A DNA stretch of 40,384 bases from Lachnospiraceae bacterium (GTDB taxonomy: Bacteria; Bacillota; Clostridia; Lachnospirales; Lachnospiraceae): NCBI GenBank assembly GCA_900770535.1, contig CAAHDV010000031.1:1-40384 (forward strand), read 5' to 3'. A program made the translations under genes and the position numbers. Shown here piece after piece: positions 9,147 through 17,582 of this stretch (positions are counted from its first letter, which is position 1; every line of letters starts with the position of its first letter). The notes beneath the pieces are model-generated. The model did no database searches. It saw only the letters and a list, made by a program, of their open reading frames with translations, and was not told the origin of the DNA.

Positions 9147-9707
9147 CTATTTTTCTGACTTCTCTTTTCGTTCCATGGCTTTCTTCTTTTTATCCAGTTC
9201 AAAGATTTTCCGGTCCTTCTGAATGACATCCTCAAACAGTTCACAGCGGTAGTGGGAAACCTTGTAAAATCCGTTGATTTCTTCCGGGGTGCAGTGCTTT
9301 AGCAGCTCCATAATGTAGTTGTAGGTGGTTTTTCGGTCATACTCCCGGTGGCGGCGGCAGACTTCCTCGCCGGCCGGGGTCAGGTACAGATTGCGCTCAG
9401 ATTTCTTTTCCGGGTTGACACGCTGCTCCAAAAATCCCTGTTCTTCCAGTTTGGAGAGGGAGAGGGAAACCGTTCCCTTGGAGCGGTAGGTCATCTCCGC
9501 AATCTGCTTGGCCAGAATGCCGGGGTGTTCCTGAATATAGCCCAGCGTATGCACGTCAACCTCACTCATCAGAACGTCCATGCCGTAATCACGGGGAATG
9601 GAACGGTAGAGGGAAAACAGCATCTGATGCCGGAATACAATATCGATTTTTTTGTCCAGACTATCCAGAATTTCACTGATGTCGGAAACGTCAAATTCTT
9701 TTTTCAT
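9147..9707 (-). CDS. MarR family transcriptional regulator
   Basis: The 186-residue protein shows a MarR winged-helix core. VDVHTLGYIQEHPGILAKQIAEMTYRSKGTVSLSLSKLEEQGFL forms helices 2-4 (recognition helix around SKGTVSLSLSKLEEQG), followed by the wing NPEKKSERNLYLTPAGEEV. It is longer than the typical 140-150 residues, with an extra Lys/Glu-rich C-terminal helix ending KKAMERKEKSEK. It is divergent from the antiporter/lyase operon at 10040, and two TTTGA-TCAAA palindromes lie in the shared upstream region. It is therefore the best candidate local regulator of that operon. Confidence 0.9.
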   Translation of the reverse strand: MKKEFDVSDISEILDSLDKKIDIVFRHQMLFSLYRSIPRDYGMDVLMSEVDVHTLGYIQEHPGILAKQIAEMTYRSKGTVSLSLSKLEEQGFLEQRVNPEKKSERNLYLTPAGEEVCRRHREYDRKTTYNYIMELLKHCTPEEINGFYKVSHYRCELFEDVIQKDRKIFELDKKKKAMERKEKSEK

Positions 9708-9827
9708 GTTGATTTTAATCCTTTTTTACTCCCAATTATATAGTTTGATGCCTTAACAATTATACAGATTTATTTTATCATTTTGTCATATTTTCGTCAA
9801 GAAAGCGTACAATTTTCCGAAACATGA

Positions 9828-9842
9828 GTTTGAATATCAAAC
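9828..9842. promoter_or_regulatory. Palindrome, candidate MarR operator 1
   Basis: GTTTGAATATCAAAC is a perfect 6+6 inverted repeat with a 3-base centre. It lies between the divergent marR-like gene and the antiporter operon, and its GTTTGA half-site recurs in operator 2 (as TTTGA) and at 9743-9748. Confidence 0.55.
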
Positions 9843-9902
9843 AAATATTTCCGGGAAAAATTGTGCAGTCTGATGAAAAAGAAGCGAGAAAAAAGAAAAT
9901 GA

Positions 9903-9931
9903 TTGACATGGATAGACGGGTGCTGTAAGAT
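9903..9931 (+). promoter_or_regulatory. Strong sigma-A promoter of the antiporter/lyase operon
   Basis: A consensus -35 TTGACA (9903-9908), exactly 17 bases, and TAAGAT (9926-9931) lie about 110 bases upstream of the first gene. Initiation is expected near 9938, just before operator 2. Confidence 0.75.
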
Positions 9932-9946
9932 ACGGACATAAAGAGT

Positions 9947-9958
9947 TTTGACGTCAAA
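9947..9958. promoter_or_regulatory. Palindrome, candidate MarR operator 2
   Basis: TTTGACGTCAAA is a perfect 12-base palindrome starting about 15 bases after the -10 box of the promoter at 9903. A repressor bound here would block initiation or early elongation. It shares TTTGA/TCAAA half-sites with operator 1. Confidence 0.6.
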
Positions 9959-10039
9959 CTATTTAGAGACGAAGGATGCATTGGCCATGCGGTCTGACTC
10001 TCACCTGCATTTCAAATTTTATGTATTGGAGGAGAATCT

Positions 10040-11491
10040 ATGAAATCTGCAGCAACAGAACCCGTTCGAAAAAAGCCATCGTTAGCGTATGCACTGTTTG
10101 CTTTATTTGGTGTTCTCGGCATCATTCTTGGCGCGACCAAAGTGGTCAATGCCCCGATCCACCTGATGTTCTTCGTGATCTGGCTGTTTGTCATTCCGGT
10201 AAGCATGCACCTTGGTTACTCGTATAATGAGATCAACGATGCCATGATGGAAAACTGTAAAAAGGGCCTTGGGCCGATCCTGCTTCTGATGGCAGTCGGC
10301 GCGGTCATTGCAACCTGGATTGCCTGCGGAGCAGTACCGGCCATTATTTACATCGGCCTGAAACTGATCCGCCCGAATATTTTCCTGCTGGCTGCGTTCT
10401 TACTCTGCGTGATGGTGTCACTGGCCTGCGGAACTTCCTGGGCAACCGCCGGTACCGCCGGCCTGGCTATGTTCGCCATTGGCGAGAGCATGGGTGTTCC
10501 GTCCGGCATGACCGTTGGCGCGATCATTAGCGGCTCGTTCCTCGGTGATATGCTTTCCCCGATGTCAGACAGCACCAACGTGGCAGCGGCAGCAGTCGAG
10601 ACGGATCTCATCACCCACTGCAAACAGTTAAGCTACGTGGTGCTTCCGTCCTTCCTGCTTACAGGCACCATTTATTATGTGCTAGGTCTGCAGTTTGCCA
10701 ACGACGCGTTCGATGACAGTTATCTTCAGTCTATCTGCACTTCCTTAAGCAGCTACTTCCACATCAGTTTTGTGGCATTCATTCCGGTGATCGTTCTGCT
10801 GGCGCTTCTGGTCTTAAAGAAGCCGGCTGTTCCGTCCATGCTGATTTCCTCTCTGGTGGCCTGCGTGGTAGCAGTGCTTTACCAGGGTGTGGAATGCAAC
10901 AACATTCTGCCGTATATGTGGAGCGGTTATTCCATCACCACCGGTCAGGAATTTCTGGACAAGCTTTTAAACCGCGGCGGCGTGACCAGCATGTTCAACA
11001 CCGGTATGCTGATGCTTTACGCGTTCGGCATGGTGGGTGCTTACAATCTTACCGGAATTCTGGATGCGATCATCAGTCCGGTAGCGGCCTGGGCCAATAC
11101 CGTCCTCAAGCTGACTTTTGCCAGCGAGGCCATTGCGCTGATCGGCAACATCATGGGAACCAATACTTTCTCCCTGCTGATGAGCGGAAGCCTGATGATA
11201 CCGGCCTACAGAAAGTTCCACCTGCATCCGACCAACTGTTCCAAGGCAATCAACGCGACCTCCACCGTCATCGCGCCGCTGATCCCATGGAATATCGCCG
11301 GTATGTATATTGATGGCCTGTTTGGTGTCAGCACTCTGGCCTTTGCGCCGTATTCGTTCCTTTGCTATATCACCCCGGTGGTAGCATTCTTAATGGTTCT
11401 CTTTAACTACCGTGTCATTCCGGATTCCGTAGATCTGGAGCATGGCGAAAAATACATCAGCCCGCGCAAGGCAAAAAAGACGGCAGCATAA
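10040..11491 (+). CDS. nhaC: NhaC-type Na+/H+ antiporter family membrane protein
   Basis: The 483-residue protein has about 11-12 hydrophobic membrane segments and the NhaC family signature SGSFLGDMLSPMSDSTNVAAAAV (about 171-193), with the ACGTSWATAGTAG segment preceding it. Characterised NhaC proteins exchange Na+ for H+, but relatives carry malate/lactate or amino compounds, so the substrate may be organic. GGAGGAGAATCT lies just before the ATG. It is first in an operon with a C-S lyase, a GntP-like permease and RidA, so a role in moving the lyase substrate or product, or in Na+ cycling during its use, is possible. The regulator is probably the divergent MarR. Confidence 0.85.
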   Translation: MKSAATEPVRKKPSLAYALFALFGVLGIILGATKVVNAPIHLMFFVIWLFVIPVSMHLGYSYNEINDAMMENCKKGLGPILLLMAVGAVIATWIACGAVPAIIYIGLKLIRPNIFLLAAFLLCVMVSLACGTSWATAGTAGLAMFAIGESMGVPSGMTVGAIISGSFLGDMLSPMSDSTNVAAAAVETDLITHCKQLSYVVLPSFLLTGTIYYVLGLQFANDAFDDSYLQSICTSLSSYFHISFVAFIPVIVLLALLVLKKPAVPSMLISSLVACVVAVLYQGVECNNILPYMWSGYSITTGQEFLDKLLNRGGVTSMFNTGMLMLYAFGMVGAYNLTGILDAIISPVAAWANTVLKLTFASEAIALIGNIMGTNTFSLLMSGSLMIPAYRKFHLHPTNCSKAINATSTVIAPLIPWNIAGMYIDGLFGVSTLAFAPYSFLCYITPVVAFLMVLFNYRVIPDSVDLEHGEKYISPRKAKKTAA

Positions 11492-11538
11492 AACAAACGA
11501 GATGGAAACAATTATTTATTTCAGGAGGGTTATAAATT

Positions 11539-12729
11539 ATGGAATACACAAAGGAGTATTTTGATTACGATCTGGACCGCAGAAACACCCGCAGCATGAA
11601 ATGGGACGGCTGCAATGCCAAATTTGGCGTGGATCCGTCTGTAGAGATGGTTCCGATGTGGATTGCGGATATGGATTTCCGAGCACCGCAGGAAGTGGTA
11701 GAGGCGTTAAAGCAGAGAGTGGAGTGCCAGGCTTATGGCTATACCACCAAGCCGGACAGCTTTTATGATGCCATCATCAACTGGGTAGACCGTCATTATC
11801 ACTGGAAAGTCCAGAAGGACTGGATCGTGTTTACACCGGGCGTCATTCCGGGCTACACCATTGTGATCCAGAGCTTTACCGAGCCGGGAGACGGCATCAT
11901 TGTTCAGACTCCGGTTTATTATCCATTCATGGACGGTGTCAACAACAACGGCCGCAAGCTGGTGTTGAATCCGTTAAAAGAGGAAAATGGACACTGGACC
12001 ATGGACTTTGAGGACCTGGAAGCGAAAGTGAAAGATCCGGCCAATAAACTGCTGATCCTGTCCAACCCGCACAACCCGGTGGGACGTGCCTGGACGAAGG
12101 AGGAGCTGGAGAAGCTTGGTAACCTCTGCGCAGACAACAATGTGCTTCTGATCTCCGATGAGATCCATGCAGACCTGATGATGGGCGGCCACAAGCATCA
12201 GGCGGTATGCGCGCTGTCAGAGAAAATCCGTCAGAACACCATTACCCATTACGCACCGAGCAAGACCTTTAACTTGGCCGGACTTCAGACTGCGTATGCC
12301 ATCATTCCGAACGATGAGATGCGCGCAAAGTATGTCAAAGGCATGAATGCAAACCGCATTTTCAACATGAACTGGTTCGGTTCCACGGCACTGGAAGCTG
12401 CTTACAATCATTGCGATGGTTATGTGACCGCCCTGTGTGATTATGTGACTGCCAATATTGATTACATGGCAGATTTCCTGAAGGAAAAGCTCCCGATGCT
12501 GAAAATGGAAAAAGCAGAAGCAACCTATATGGTATGGGTTGATTTCCGCGGAACCGGCATGAGCACGGAAGAGATTGAAACGTTTATTGCGCAGAAGGCT
12601 CACATCGGAACGGACATGGGTTCCTGGTTCGGACCTGGCGGAGAAGGTTACCTGCGGTTTAACCTGGCCTGCCCGCGCAAGCTGCTGGAGAAAGCGTTAA
12701 ATCAGCTGGAAGCAGCGCTGAAGGCGTAA
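11539..12729 (+). CDS. patB: MalY/PatB-type PLP-dependent C-S lyase (cystathionine beta-lyase / aminotransferase)
   Basis: The 396-residue protein is a class I aminotransferase-fold enzyme of the MalY/PatB subgroup. It opens FDYDLDRRNTRSMKWDG and has VEMVPMWIADMDFRAP (about 36-51, typical of the subgroup). SNPHNPVGRAW, SDEIHADLM (PLP Asp) and the PLP lysine K242 in HYAPSKTFNLAGLQ follow. Family enzymes cleave the C-S bond of cystathionine, cysteine or thioether conjugates, releasing a thiol, ammonia and pyruvate through 2-aminoacrylate. AGGAGGGTTATAAATT precedes the ATG. It is the only obvious enzyme of the operon, and RidA three genes later fits its reactive product. Confidence 0.9.
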   Translation: MEYTKEYFDYDLDRRNTRSMKWDGCNAKFGVDPSVEMVPMWIADMDFRAPQEVVEALKQRVECQAYGYTTKPDSFYDAIINWVDRHYHWKVQKDWIVFTPGVIPGYTIVIQSFTEPGDGIIVQTPVYYPFMDGVNNNGRKLVLNPLKEENGHWTMDFEDLEAKVKDPANKLLILSNPHNPVGRAWTKEELEKLGNLCADNNVLLISDEIHADLMMGGHKHQAVCALSEKIRQNTITHYAPSKTFNLAGLQTAYAIIPNDEMRAKYVKGMNANRIFNMNWFGSTALEAAYNHCDGYVTALCDYVTANIDYMADFLKEKLPMLKMEKAEATYMVWVDFRGTGMSTEEIETFIAQKAHIGTDMGSWFGPGGEGYLRFNLACPRKLLEKALNQLEAALKA

Positions 12730-12788
12730 GCAGTTTATGGTATTCGCGTTTTGCGGATCCTGTATTTTTACATAAGGAGTAGTTTTTT

Positions 12789-14081
12789 ATGAGTCTCATC
12801 GGTGTATTTGCGGCAATTCTGCTGCTGATCATTCTGATTTACAAGCGGGTTCATCTGATCCTGGCATCCCTGATCTGTGTGCTGGTGCTGGCGCTGAGCA
12901 GTGGCTTTTCCTTCATGGACCTGACCATGAACCACTATGCCATCTCTCTGGCCAACTTTATCGCCAAATATGTCCTGGTGTTTGTGACCAACGCCCTGTT
13001 TGGCAAAGTGATGGAAGAAACACTGCTGGTTTCGGCCTTTTCCAGAATGATCGGAAAATTGTTCGGGGATAAGAACGCGGCATATGGCGCGCTGGTTGTA
13101 ACAGCAATTCTGTCTTACGGCGGCATCAGCGCTTTTGTCATCGTATTTACCGTATATCCCATTTTCCTGGCCACCTTCAAAAAGGCAGATCTTCCGCGAA
13201 AGCTGATCCCGGCCTGCATCATGGCGGCATCCTGTACCTTTCCGCTGTCCATGGTGCCTGGGGGCGCGCAGCTAAACAACATCATTCCGACCCAGTACAT
13301 TGGAACCTCCCCCATGGCGGCGCCTTTTGTCAGCGTGATCGCGTCTGTGGTTGCGGCAGCACTGATGTTTCTGTATTTCCGCTATGAGTTCGACAAAGCC
13401 CACAGACGCGGGGAGCATTTCGAGGCGGAAGGCGATATTCTTCGCCGCATTGAGCAGTTTGAGAAGGATCCTGGGCTGCGCCCGTGGACCTCGGTCCTTC
13501 CGATGGTACTCATTATCCTGCTGATCAATCTGTTTGGCATGGATCTGTCCTACGCAGTTCTGGCCGGTACCGTCCTGGCTCTGCTGTTAGGATGGAAGAA
13601 TTTGCCGGACAAATTAAGAACCTTCAACGAGGGTGTTGCCAAGGTGGGACCGGCTATGGTCACCACGGCGGCATCGGTGGGCTTTGGCGGTGCGGTGCTG
13701 GCCTGTACCGGAGCGCAGACCATTCTGGAAACCATTGCTTCTCTTCCGGTCAACCCGACCATTTCCTTAAGCCTTGCAGCTTCCTTCGCGGGTATTCTGA
13801 CCGGAAACGGAGGAGGCGGCGCGGATGTTGCCATGAACATTCTTTCTGGACAGTATCTTGCCATGGGCGTACAGCCGGAGATCCTGCACCGCGTGGTGGC
13901 CATTGCGACGGCCGGATTCAGCTGCCTCCCCCACAATGGCATGCTGATCACCGTTTCCGACACCTGCGGATTCAGCGCGAAGGAATGCTACCGTTACATT
14001 TTTGTTTCTACAGTCCTGGTTTCGCTGGCCGGACTGCTTGTCACCGTCGGACTGGGCTGTGTGCTTTATCCGGTCGGTTAA
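12789..14081 (+). CDS. GntP-like permease
   Basis: The 430-residue protein is highly hydrophobic with about 12 membrane segments and features of the GntP/ion-transporter superfamily. It starts with a short N-terminus leading straight into LLLIILIYKRVHLILASLICVL. A YGGISAFVIVFTVYPIFLATFKKADLPRKL segment is followed by TFPLSMVPGGAQ-NNIIPTQY. The second half has LTGNGGGGADVAMNIL and FSCLPHNGML. GntP relatives import sugar acids, hydroxybutyrate or citrate with cations. The substrate is not readable; operon context points to an organic acid or amino-acid derivative linked to the C-S lyase. AAGGAG lies about 8 bases before the ATG. Confidence 0.8.
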   Translation: MSLIGVFAAILLLIILIYKRVHLILASLICVLVLALSSGFSFMDLTMNHYAISLANFIAKYVLVFVTNALFGKVMEETLLVSAFSRMIGKLFGDKNAAYGALVVTAILSYGGISAFVIVFTVYPIFLATFKKADLPRKLIPACIMAASCTFPLSMVPGGAQLNNIIPTQYIGTSPMAAPFVSVIASVVAAALMFLYFRYEFDKAHRRGEHFEAEGDILRRIEQFEKDPGLRPWTSVLPMVLIILLINLFGMDLSYAVLAGTVLALLLGWKNLPDKLRTFNEGVAKVGPAMVTTAASVGFGGAVLACTGAQTILETIASLPVNPTISLSLAASFAGILTGNGGGGADVAMNILSGQYLAMGVQPEILHRVVAIATAGFSCLPHNGMLITVSDTCGFSAKECYRYIFVSTVLVSLAGLLVTVGLGCVLYPVG

Positions 14082-14108
14082 AAATCTATTTCACAGGAGG
14101 ATATGATA

Positions 14109-14477
14109 ATGAACGTAATTGATACCAAGAATGCGCCTGGAGCAATCGGACCGTACTCCCAGGCTTATGAGCACAATGCTCTTGTGATCACTTCCGGCCA
14201 GATTCCGGTAAACCCTGCAGATGGCAGTGTGCCGGAGGGGATTGCGGCCCAGGCTGAGCAGAGCTGCAAAAATGTCGGTGCGATTCTGGCAGAAGCAGGA
14301 ACCGGGTTTGAGAAAGTCTTAAAGACAACCTGCTTTCTGGCAGATATGGGTGATTTTGCGGCATTTAATGAAGTGTACGCAAAGTATTTCGTGTCTAAAC
14401 CGGCCCGCAGCTGCGTGGCAGTGAAGGACCTTCCGAAGGGTGTTTTGTGTGAGATCGAAGCTACCGCTGCCAAATAG
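14109..14477 (+). CDS. ridA: RidA family enamine/imine deaminase
   Basis: RidA hydrolyses reactive enamines and imines such as 2-aminoacrylate formed by PLP enzymes. The 122-residue protein has the family pattern: APGAIGPYSQA near the start, ITSGQIPVNP, KTTCFLADMGDFAAFNEVYAKYF, and the catalytic Arg in PARSCVAVKDLPKG with the following CEIEATA (Glu). The start at 14109 is preferred to an ATG at 14103 because AGGAGG (14095-14100) leaves 8 bases to the former and only 2 to the latter. It closes the operon with NhaC, C-S lyase and GntP-like permease, a pairing that makes chemical sense. Confidence 0.95.
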   Translation: MNVIDTKNAPGAIGPYSQAYEHNALVITSGQIPVNPADGSVPEGIAAQAEQSCKNVGAILAEAGTGFEKVLKTTCFLADMGDFAAFNEVYAKYFVSKPARSCVAVKDLPKGVLCEIEATAAK

Positions 14478-14537
14478 CTTCAGCTTCACAGATTACATAT
14501 TTTGCCTGTCATGATTCAGGTGACAGAATTTCTCCCC

Positions 14538-14586
14538 AAAACAGCTCCATCCCCTGGATGATTTCCAGAGGGACGGAGCTGTTTTT
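14538..14586 (+). terminator. Intrinsic terminator after ridA
   Basis: AAAACAGCTCC (from 14538) pairs with GGAGCTGTTTTT (ending 14586), with a short inner pairing in the loop. It ends the operon begun at 10040 and may also stop kdpE transcription from the other strand, since the left side is A-rich. Confidence 0.85.
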
Positions 14587-14611
14587 CGTATGATAGGAAA
14601 TTGCAAAAATA

Positions 14612-14630
14612 GATAGTAAACCATAGTAAA
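14612..14630. repeat. Pair of ATAGTAAA repeats with 10-base period
   Basis: GATAGTAAA (14612-14620) and CATAGTAAA (14622-14630) lie 10 bases downstream of the kdpE stop codon. The same motif with the same 10-base phasing occurs in the array at 19745-19831, so this unit appears at both ends of the potassium operon. Confidence 0.55.
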
Positions 14631-14640
14631 ATTTATAAGA

Positions 14641-15339
14641 TTACAGCCGCAGCATCCGGTATCCGACCCCGATATGGGTCTGGATCTGCTGGGGCGCGTC
14701 CGGTGCGGCTTCCAGCTTTTTGCGGAGTGTTGCCATAAAGACCCGGAGGGAAGCTACATCACTTTTAAAGCTGCTTCCCCATACATGTTCGGTGATGTAG
14801 GTATGGGTCAGGACCTTTCCCGCGTTGCGGGCCATCAGGCACAGGAGCTTGTACTCGGTGGGAGTCAGGGCCAGGGACTCCCCGTTTAAGTAGGCGCATC
14901 CGGCGGAAAAATCAATCTTCAGGGGGCCATTCAGAAATACAGAATCCTGGGCAGACATGGTTTCCTGCATGAAGCTTAACCGGCGCTGGGTTACGCGCAG
15001 GCGGGACAGCAGCTCATACACGGAAAAGGGCTTGGTCAGGTAGTCATCGGCCCCGTTGTCGAGGGCCTCAATCTTGTCCGTATCTTCGCTGCGGGCGCTG
15101 ATGACGATGATGGGGGTCATGCTCCAGCTGCGGATCTGCCGGATGATGTCGATGCCGTCTATATCCGGCAGTCCCAGATCCAGCAGAATGATATCCGGAT
15201 TGTGGGAAGACGCTTCCATCAGCGCGGTTTCTCCGTTTGCAGCGGTCAGAAAACGGTAATCGTGCAGTTTTAATGTGGTGGTGATCAGGTTGCGGACGGG
15301 CGCGTCGTCCTCCACAACCAGAATCAGAGGTTTATTCAT
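14641..15339 (-). CDS. kdpE: KdpE-type response regulator (OmpR family)
   Basis: This 232-residue regulator has a receiver domain with acidic pocket DD (11-12), phospho-acceptor D54 in IILLDLGLPDIDG, and K103 in YLTKPF. It is followed by an OmpR-type winged helix (LALTPTEYKLLCLMARNAGKVLTHTYI, then VASLRVFMATLRKKLE and THIGVGYRM), which is characteristic of KdpE. KdpE activates K+ uptake genes when phosphorylated by KdpD. The ATG overlaps the end of kdpD by 8 bases, with GGAGGTAGC as ribosome site. No kdpFABC is visible; the likely target is the ktrBA operon itself. Confidence 0.93.
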   Translation of the reverse strand: MNKPLILVVEDDAPVRNLITTTLKLHDYRFLTAANGETALMEASSHNPDIILLDLGLPDIDGIDIIRQIRSWSMTPIIVISARSEDTDKIEALDNGADDYLTKPFSVYELLSRLRVTQRRLSFMQETMSAQDSVFLNGPLKIDFSAGCAYLNGESLALTPTEYKLLCLMARNAGKVLTHTYITEHVWGSSFKSDVASLRVFMATLRKKLEAAPDAPQQIQTHIGVGYRMLRL

Positions 15340-17344
15340 GGATTGCTACCTCCTCGCAGGGTAATGTAAAGGTAAAGATACAGCCAGAGGGCGTGTTGTC
15401 GGAAACGGAAATATCTCTGCCGTGGGCCCGGATGATGGAGCGGCACAGACAGAGCCCGAGTCCCAGGCTCCGGCGGCTGTCGGCAATGCGGTTTGCGCCG
15501 GTATAGCACAGATCAAAGACAAAAGGTTTTGCTTCATCCGGAATACCAGGGCCGTCATCCGTGACCCGGATCCGCACGTCGGATTCCAGCTTATCGGTCA
15601 GAATCTGGATCCGACTGCCTTTTTGCGTATATTTGATGGCATTGTTCACCAGGTTGATGATGACCTGGACGATGAGACGGGCATCCATGCGGGCCAGAAG
15701 CAGGTCATCGGTGCTTGTTACGGTAATGGTATGTTCTGCGGCCTGGCGGCTGATATGCCGGAGCGCTTCGGAAATCACCTCACTGACCAGCTCCGTTTCC
15801 ATGCGCAGGTTCATGCGCCCGTCTTCAATGCGGGTGACGGCCAGCAGGTTTTCTACCAGGCTGATCAGCCACATGGAATCATCGTAGATGTCCGCATAGA
15901 TCTGCAGACGGGTGGCTTCGTCAATGGCGGCGTGGTTGGAGAGCAGGTTGCTGGCATTGCCGGATATGGCAGTCAGCGGGGTGCGCAGGTCGTGGGAGAT
16001 GGTGCGCAGCAGATTGGCCCGGAGCCGTTCCTTTTCCGCCAGAAGAGAGGCCTGCTCTTTTTCCCGGATGTTCTGCCGGTTTTCCATAGCCAGGGCGCCT
16101 TCTCCCAGCATGGAAACCAGGACGCTGTACTCAAAGGAATCCATGGGATGTTCCCCGGCTTCAATACCGGCAACGCCATAGACTGAATTTCGTACCCGGA
16201 TGGCCAGATAATGGCAGCGGGCATCAGAACAGGCGTCGGTATAGGCACCGGCCCGTTTGTTGTGGGTCAGGACCCACCGGGCAACCTCCTGTTCCCGGCT
16301 GCTGGTCAGAAATTCTGATTTTTCCGCGGAAACAGAATCCGGGGAGAGGATAGGAGTTCCCAATTTTCCGTCCCGGGCCGGATAAATGATGATGTGTTTT
16401 CCGAGCAGTTTGCGGATCTGGGAAATCAGGGTATTTAAGATTGCCTCATCGGTTTCGGCCTTCTGCAGAAGCTGGTTGGTGTCAAACAGGACTTTGGTGC
16501 GGTAGGCCAGCTTGGCGGACTGTCTTGCGTGGTCTTTCAGCCGTGTGGTCAGGGCACTGCTTAACAGGGCCACAACGAACATCACCACAAAGGTGACCGG
16601 GTAGTCTTTTCCATACACATGAAAGGTGAAGCGCGGGGTGGTAAAAAAATAATTAAAAATCACCACGCTGCATGCAGAGGCCAGCAGGCTGCAGCTCCAT
16701 CCGGTAGTGGCCATGGAGGTCATCAGGACACCAAGAATATAAAGGGTGATGATATTTGCCTCCGACAGTCCGGCATGGTAGAAGAACAGTCCGCTCAGAG
16801 TTACGGCCAGCAGAATCAGAACAGTTCGGAAAAAGTCTGAAATCTGAATATTCCAGGCAGCGGACCGGAAGCGCTTGTTCGGGTGATAGCTGTTGTGCGT
16901 GGATGCGGCATCCGGAATGATGTAGATATCCAGATTTGGCGCGATTTCTGTCAGCTTTTCGGTCAGGGACGGCTTGCTCCAGAGATGGCGCCGCCGGACA
17001 TTGCTGCGGCCAAGGACAATTTTGGTGATATGGTTGAGCCGGGCAAATTCCGCAATCTGGTAGGAAACATCATCGCCGTATACGGTTTCTATCGAAGCCC
17101 CAAGGCGTTGGGCCAGCTGCATATGTTCTTCCAGGCGTTTCTGATCGCCGGTATTCATGGCAGCATGGTCTGGTGTCTGTACGAAAAGCGCGGTCAGGGT
17201 GCCGTGGAAGGCCTGGGCCATACGGGCCCCGGTCTGGACAATCCTGGGGTTGGATGGCGCGGAAGAAAGACAGACGAGGATGTGCTCCCCGGTCTGTCTT
17301 TCCGAATGAATGGTTTCAGGATGAATGGAATCGTGTGTTGTCAT
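15332..17344 (-). CDS. kdpD: KdpD-like sensor histidine kinase, short form
   Basis: The 670-residue kinase senses K+ or turgor and phosphorylates KdpE. In order it has a Usp-like domain (about 20-145, starting EHILVCLSSAPSNPRIVQ) and four close membrane helices of the DUF4118 type (about 170-275). A GAF-like region follows (about 285-425), then HisKA with His451 in TISHDLRTPL, and a HATPase with NNAIKYT, DDGPGIPDE and SLGLGLCLCRSI. Canonical KdpD is near 890 residues and starts with a Walker-A-bearing KdpD domain; that domain is absent here and no upstream frame supplies it. Short KdpDs are known in Firmicutes. GGAGGA precedes the ATG at 17344. It lies within the ktrBA operon, not beside a Kdp ATPase. 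Confidence 0.9.
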   Translation of the reverse strand: MTTHDSIHPETIHSERQTGEHILVCLSSAPSNPRIVQTGARMAQAFHGTLTALFVQTPDHAAMNTGDQKRLEEHMQLAQRLGASIETVYGDDVSYQIAEFARLNHITKIVLGRSNVRRRHLWSKPSLTEKLTEIAPNLDIYIIPDAASTHNSYHPNKRFRSAAWNIQISDFFRTVLILLAVTLSGLFFYHAGLSEANIITLYILGVLMTSMATTGWSCSLLASACSVVIFNYFFTTPRFTFHVYGKDYPVTFVVMFVVALLSSALTTRLKDHARQSAKLAYRTKVLFDTNQLLQKAETDEAILNTLISQIRKLLGKHIIIYPARDGKLGTPILSPDSVSAEKSEFLTSSREQEVARWVLTHNKRAGAYTDACSDARCHYLAIRVRNSVYGVAGIEAGEHPMDSFEYSVLVSMLGEGALAMENRQNIREKEQASLLAEKERLRANLLRTISHDLRTPLTAISGNASNLLSNHAAIDEATRLQIYADIYDDSMWLISLVENLLAVTRIEDGRMNLRMETELVSEVISEALRHISRQAAEHTITVTSTDDLLLARMDARLIVQVIINLVNNAIKYTQKGSRIQILTDKLESDVRIRVTDDGPGIPDEAKPFVFDLCYTGANRIADSRRSLGLGLCLCRSIIRAHGRDISVSDNTPSGCIFTFTLPCEEVAIHE

Positions 17345-17392
17345 GGGAAAGTCCTCCGCTTACCCTTATCATAGAACGAATGGACCGTGAAA

Positions 17393-17566
17393 TCAATCCA
17401 AAGTGTCCTTCTCCTCCGGTATCTGCCGGTCCGGGTCCGGCCGCTGCTTTTCCATGCGCAGATTTCCTTTGCGCAGCAGGTTCAAAAGCCGGTCAATCCG
17501 GCTCATGATCAGATAGATACAGGCAAAAAACAGGATGAGAAACAGAACCAGGATCAGGTTTCTCAT
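17393..17566 (-). CDS. 57-residue single-span membrane peptide in the K+ operon
   Basis: A short gene lies between ktrA and kdpD. It encodes an N-terminal membrane helix (about residues 3-21, ILVLFLILFFACIYLIM), a basic amphipathic stretch (SRIDRLLNLLRKGNLRM) and a charged polar tail ending EEKDTLD. TAGGAGGTGA sits at ideal distance upstream of the ATG at 17566, only 16 bases after the ktrA stop, which makes translation likely. The open frame extends to 17749 but there it merely overlaps ktrA. I do not recognise the family; size and topology recall small regulatory subunits such as KdpF, without sequence evidence. A modulator of KtrB or KdpD is the natural guess. Confidence 0.7.
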   Translation of the reverse strand: MRNLILVLFLILFFACIYLIMSRIDRLLNLLRKGNLRMEKQRPDPDRQIPEEKDTLD

Positions 17567-17582
17567 AGGATCACCTCCTAAA

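Noticed and set aside
9778..9981. 67-codon minus-strand frame between marR and nhaC
   Set aside because: It runs through the promoter and operators, has no ribosome site and low-complexity composition.
13484..14122. Plus-strand frame of 212 codons
   Set aside because: It lies out of frame inside the GntP-like permease and has Arg/Gly-rich shadow composition.
15422..16186. Plus-strand open frame of 254 codons
   Set aside because: It is antisense to kdpD, which is conserved along its whole length; no start signal.
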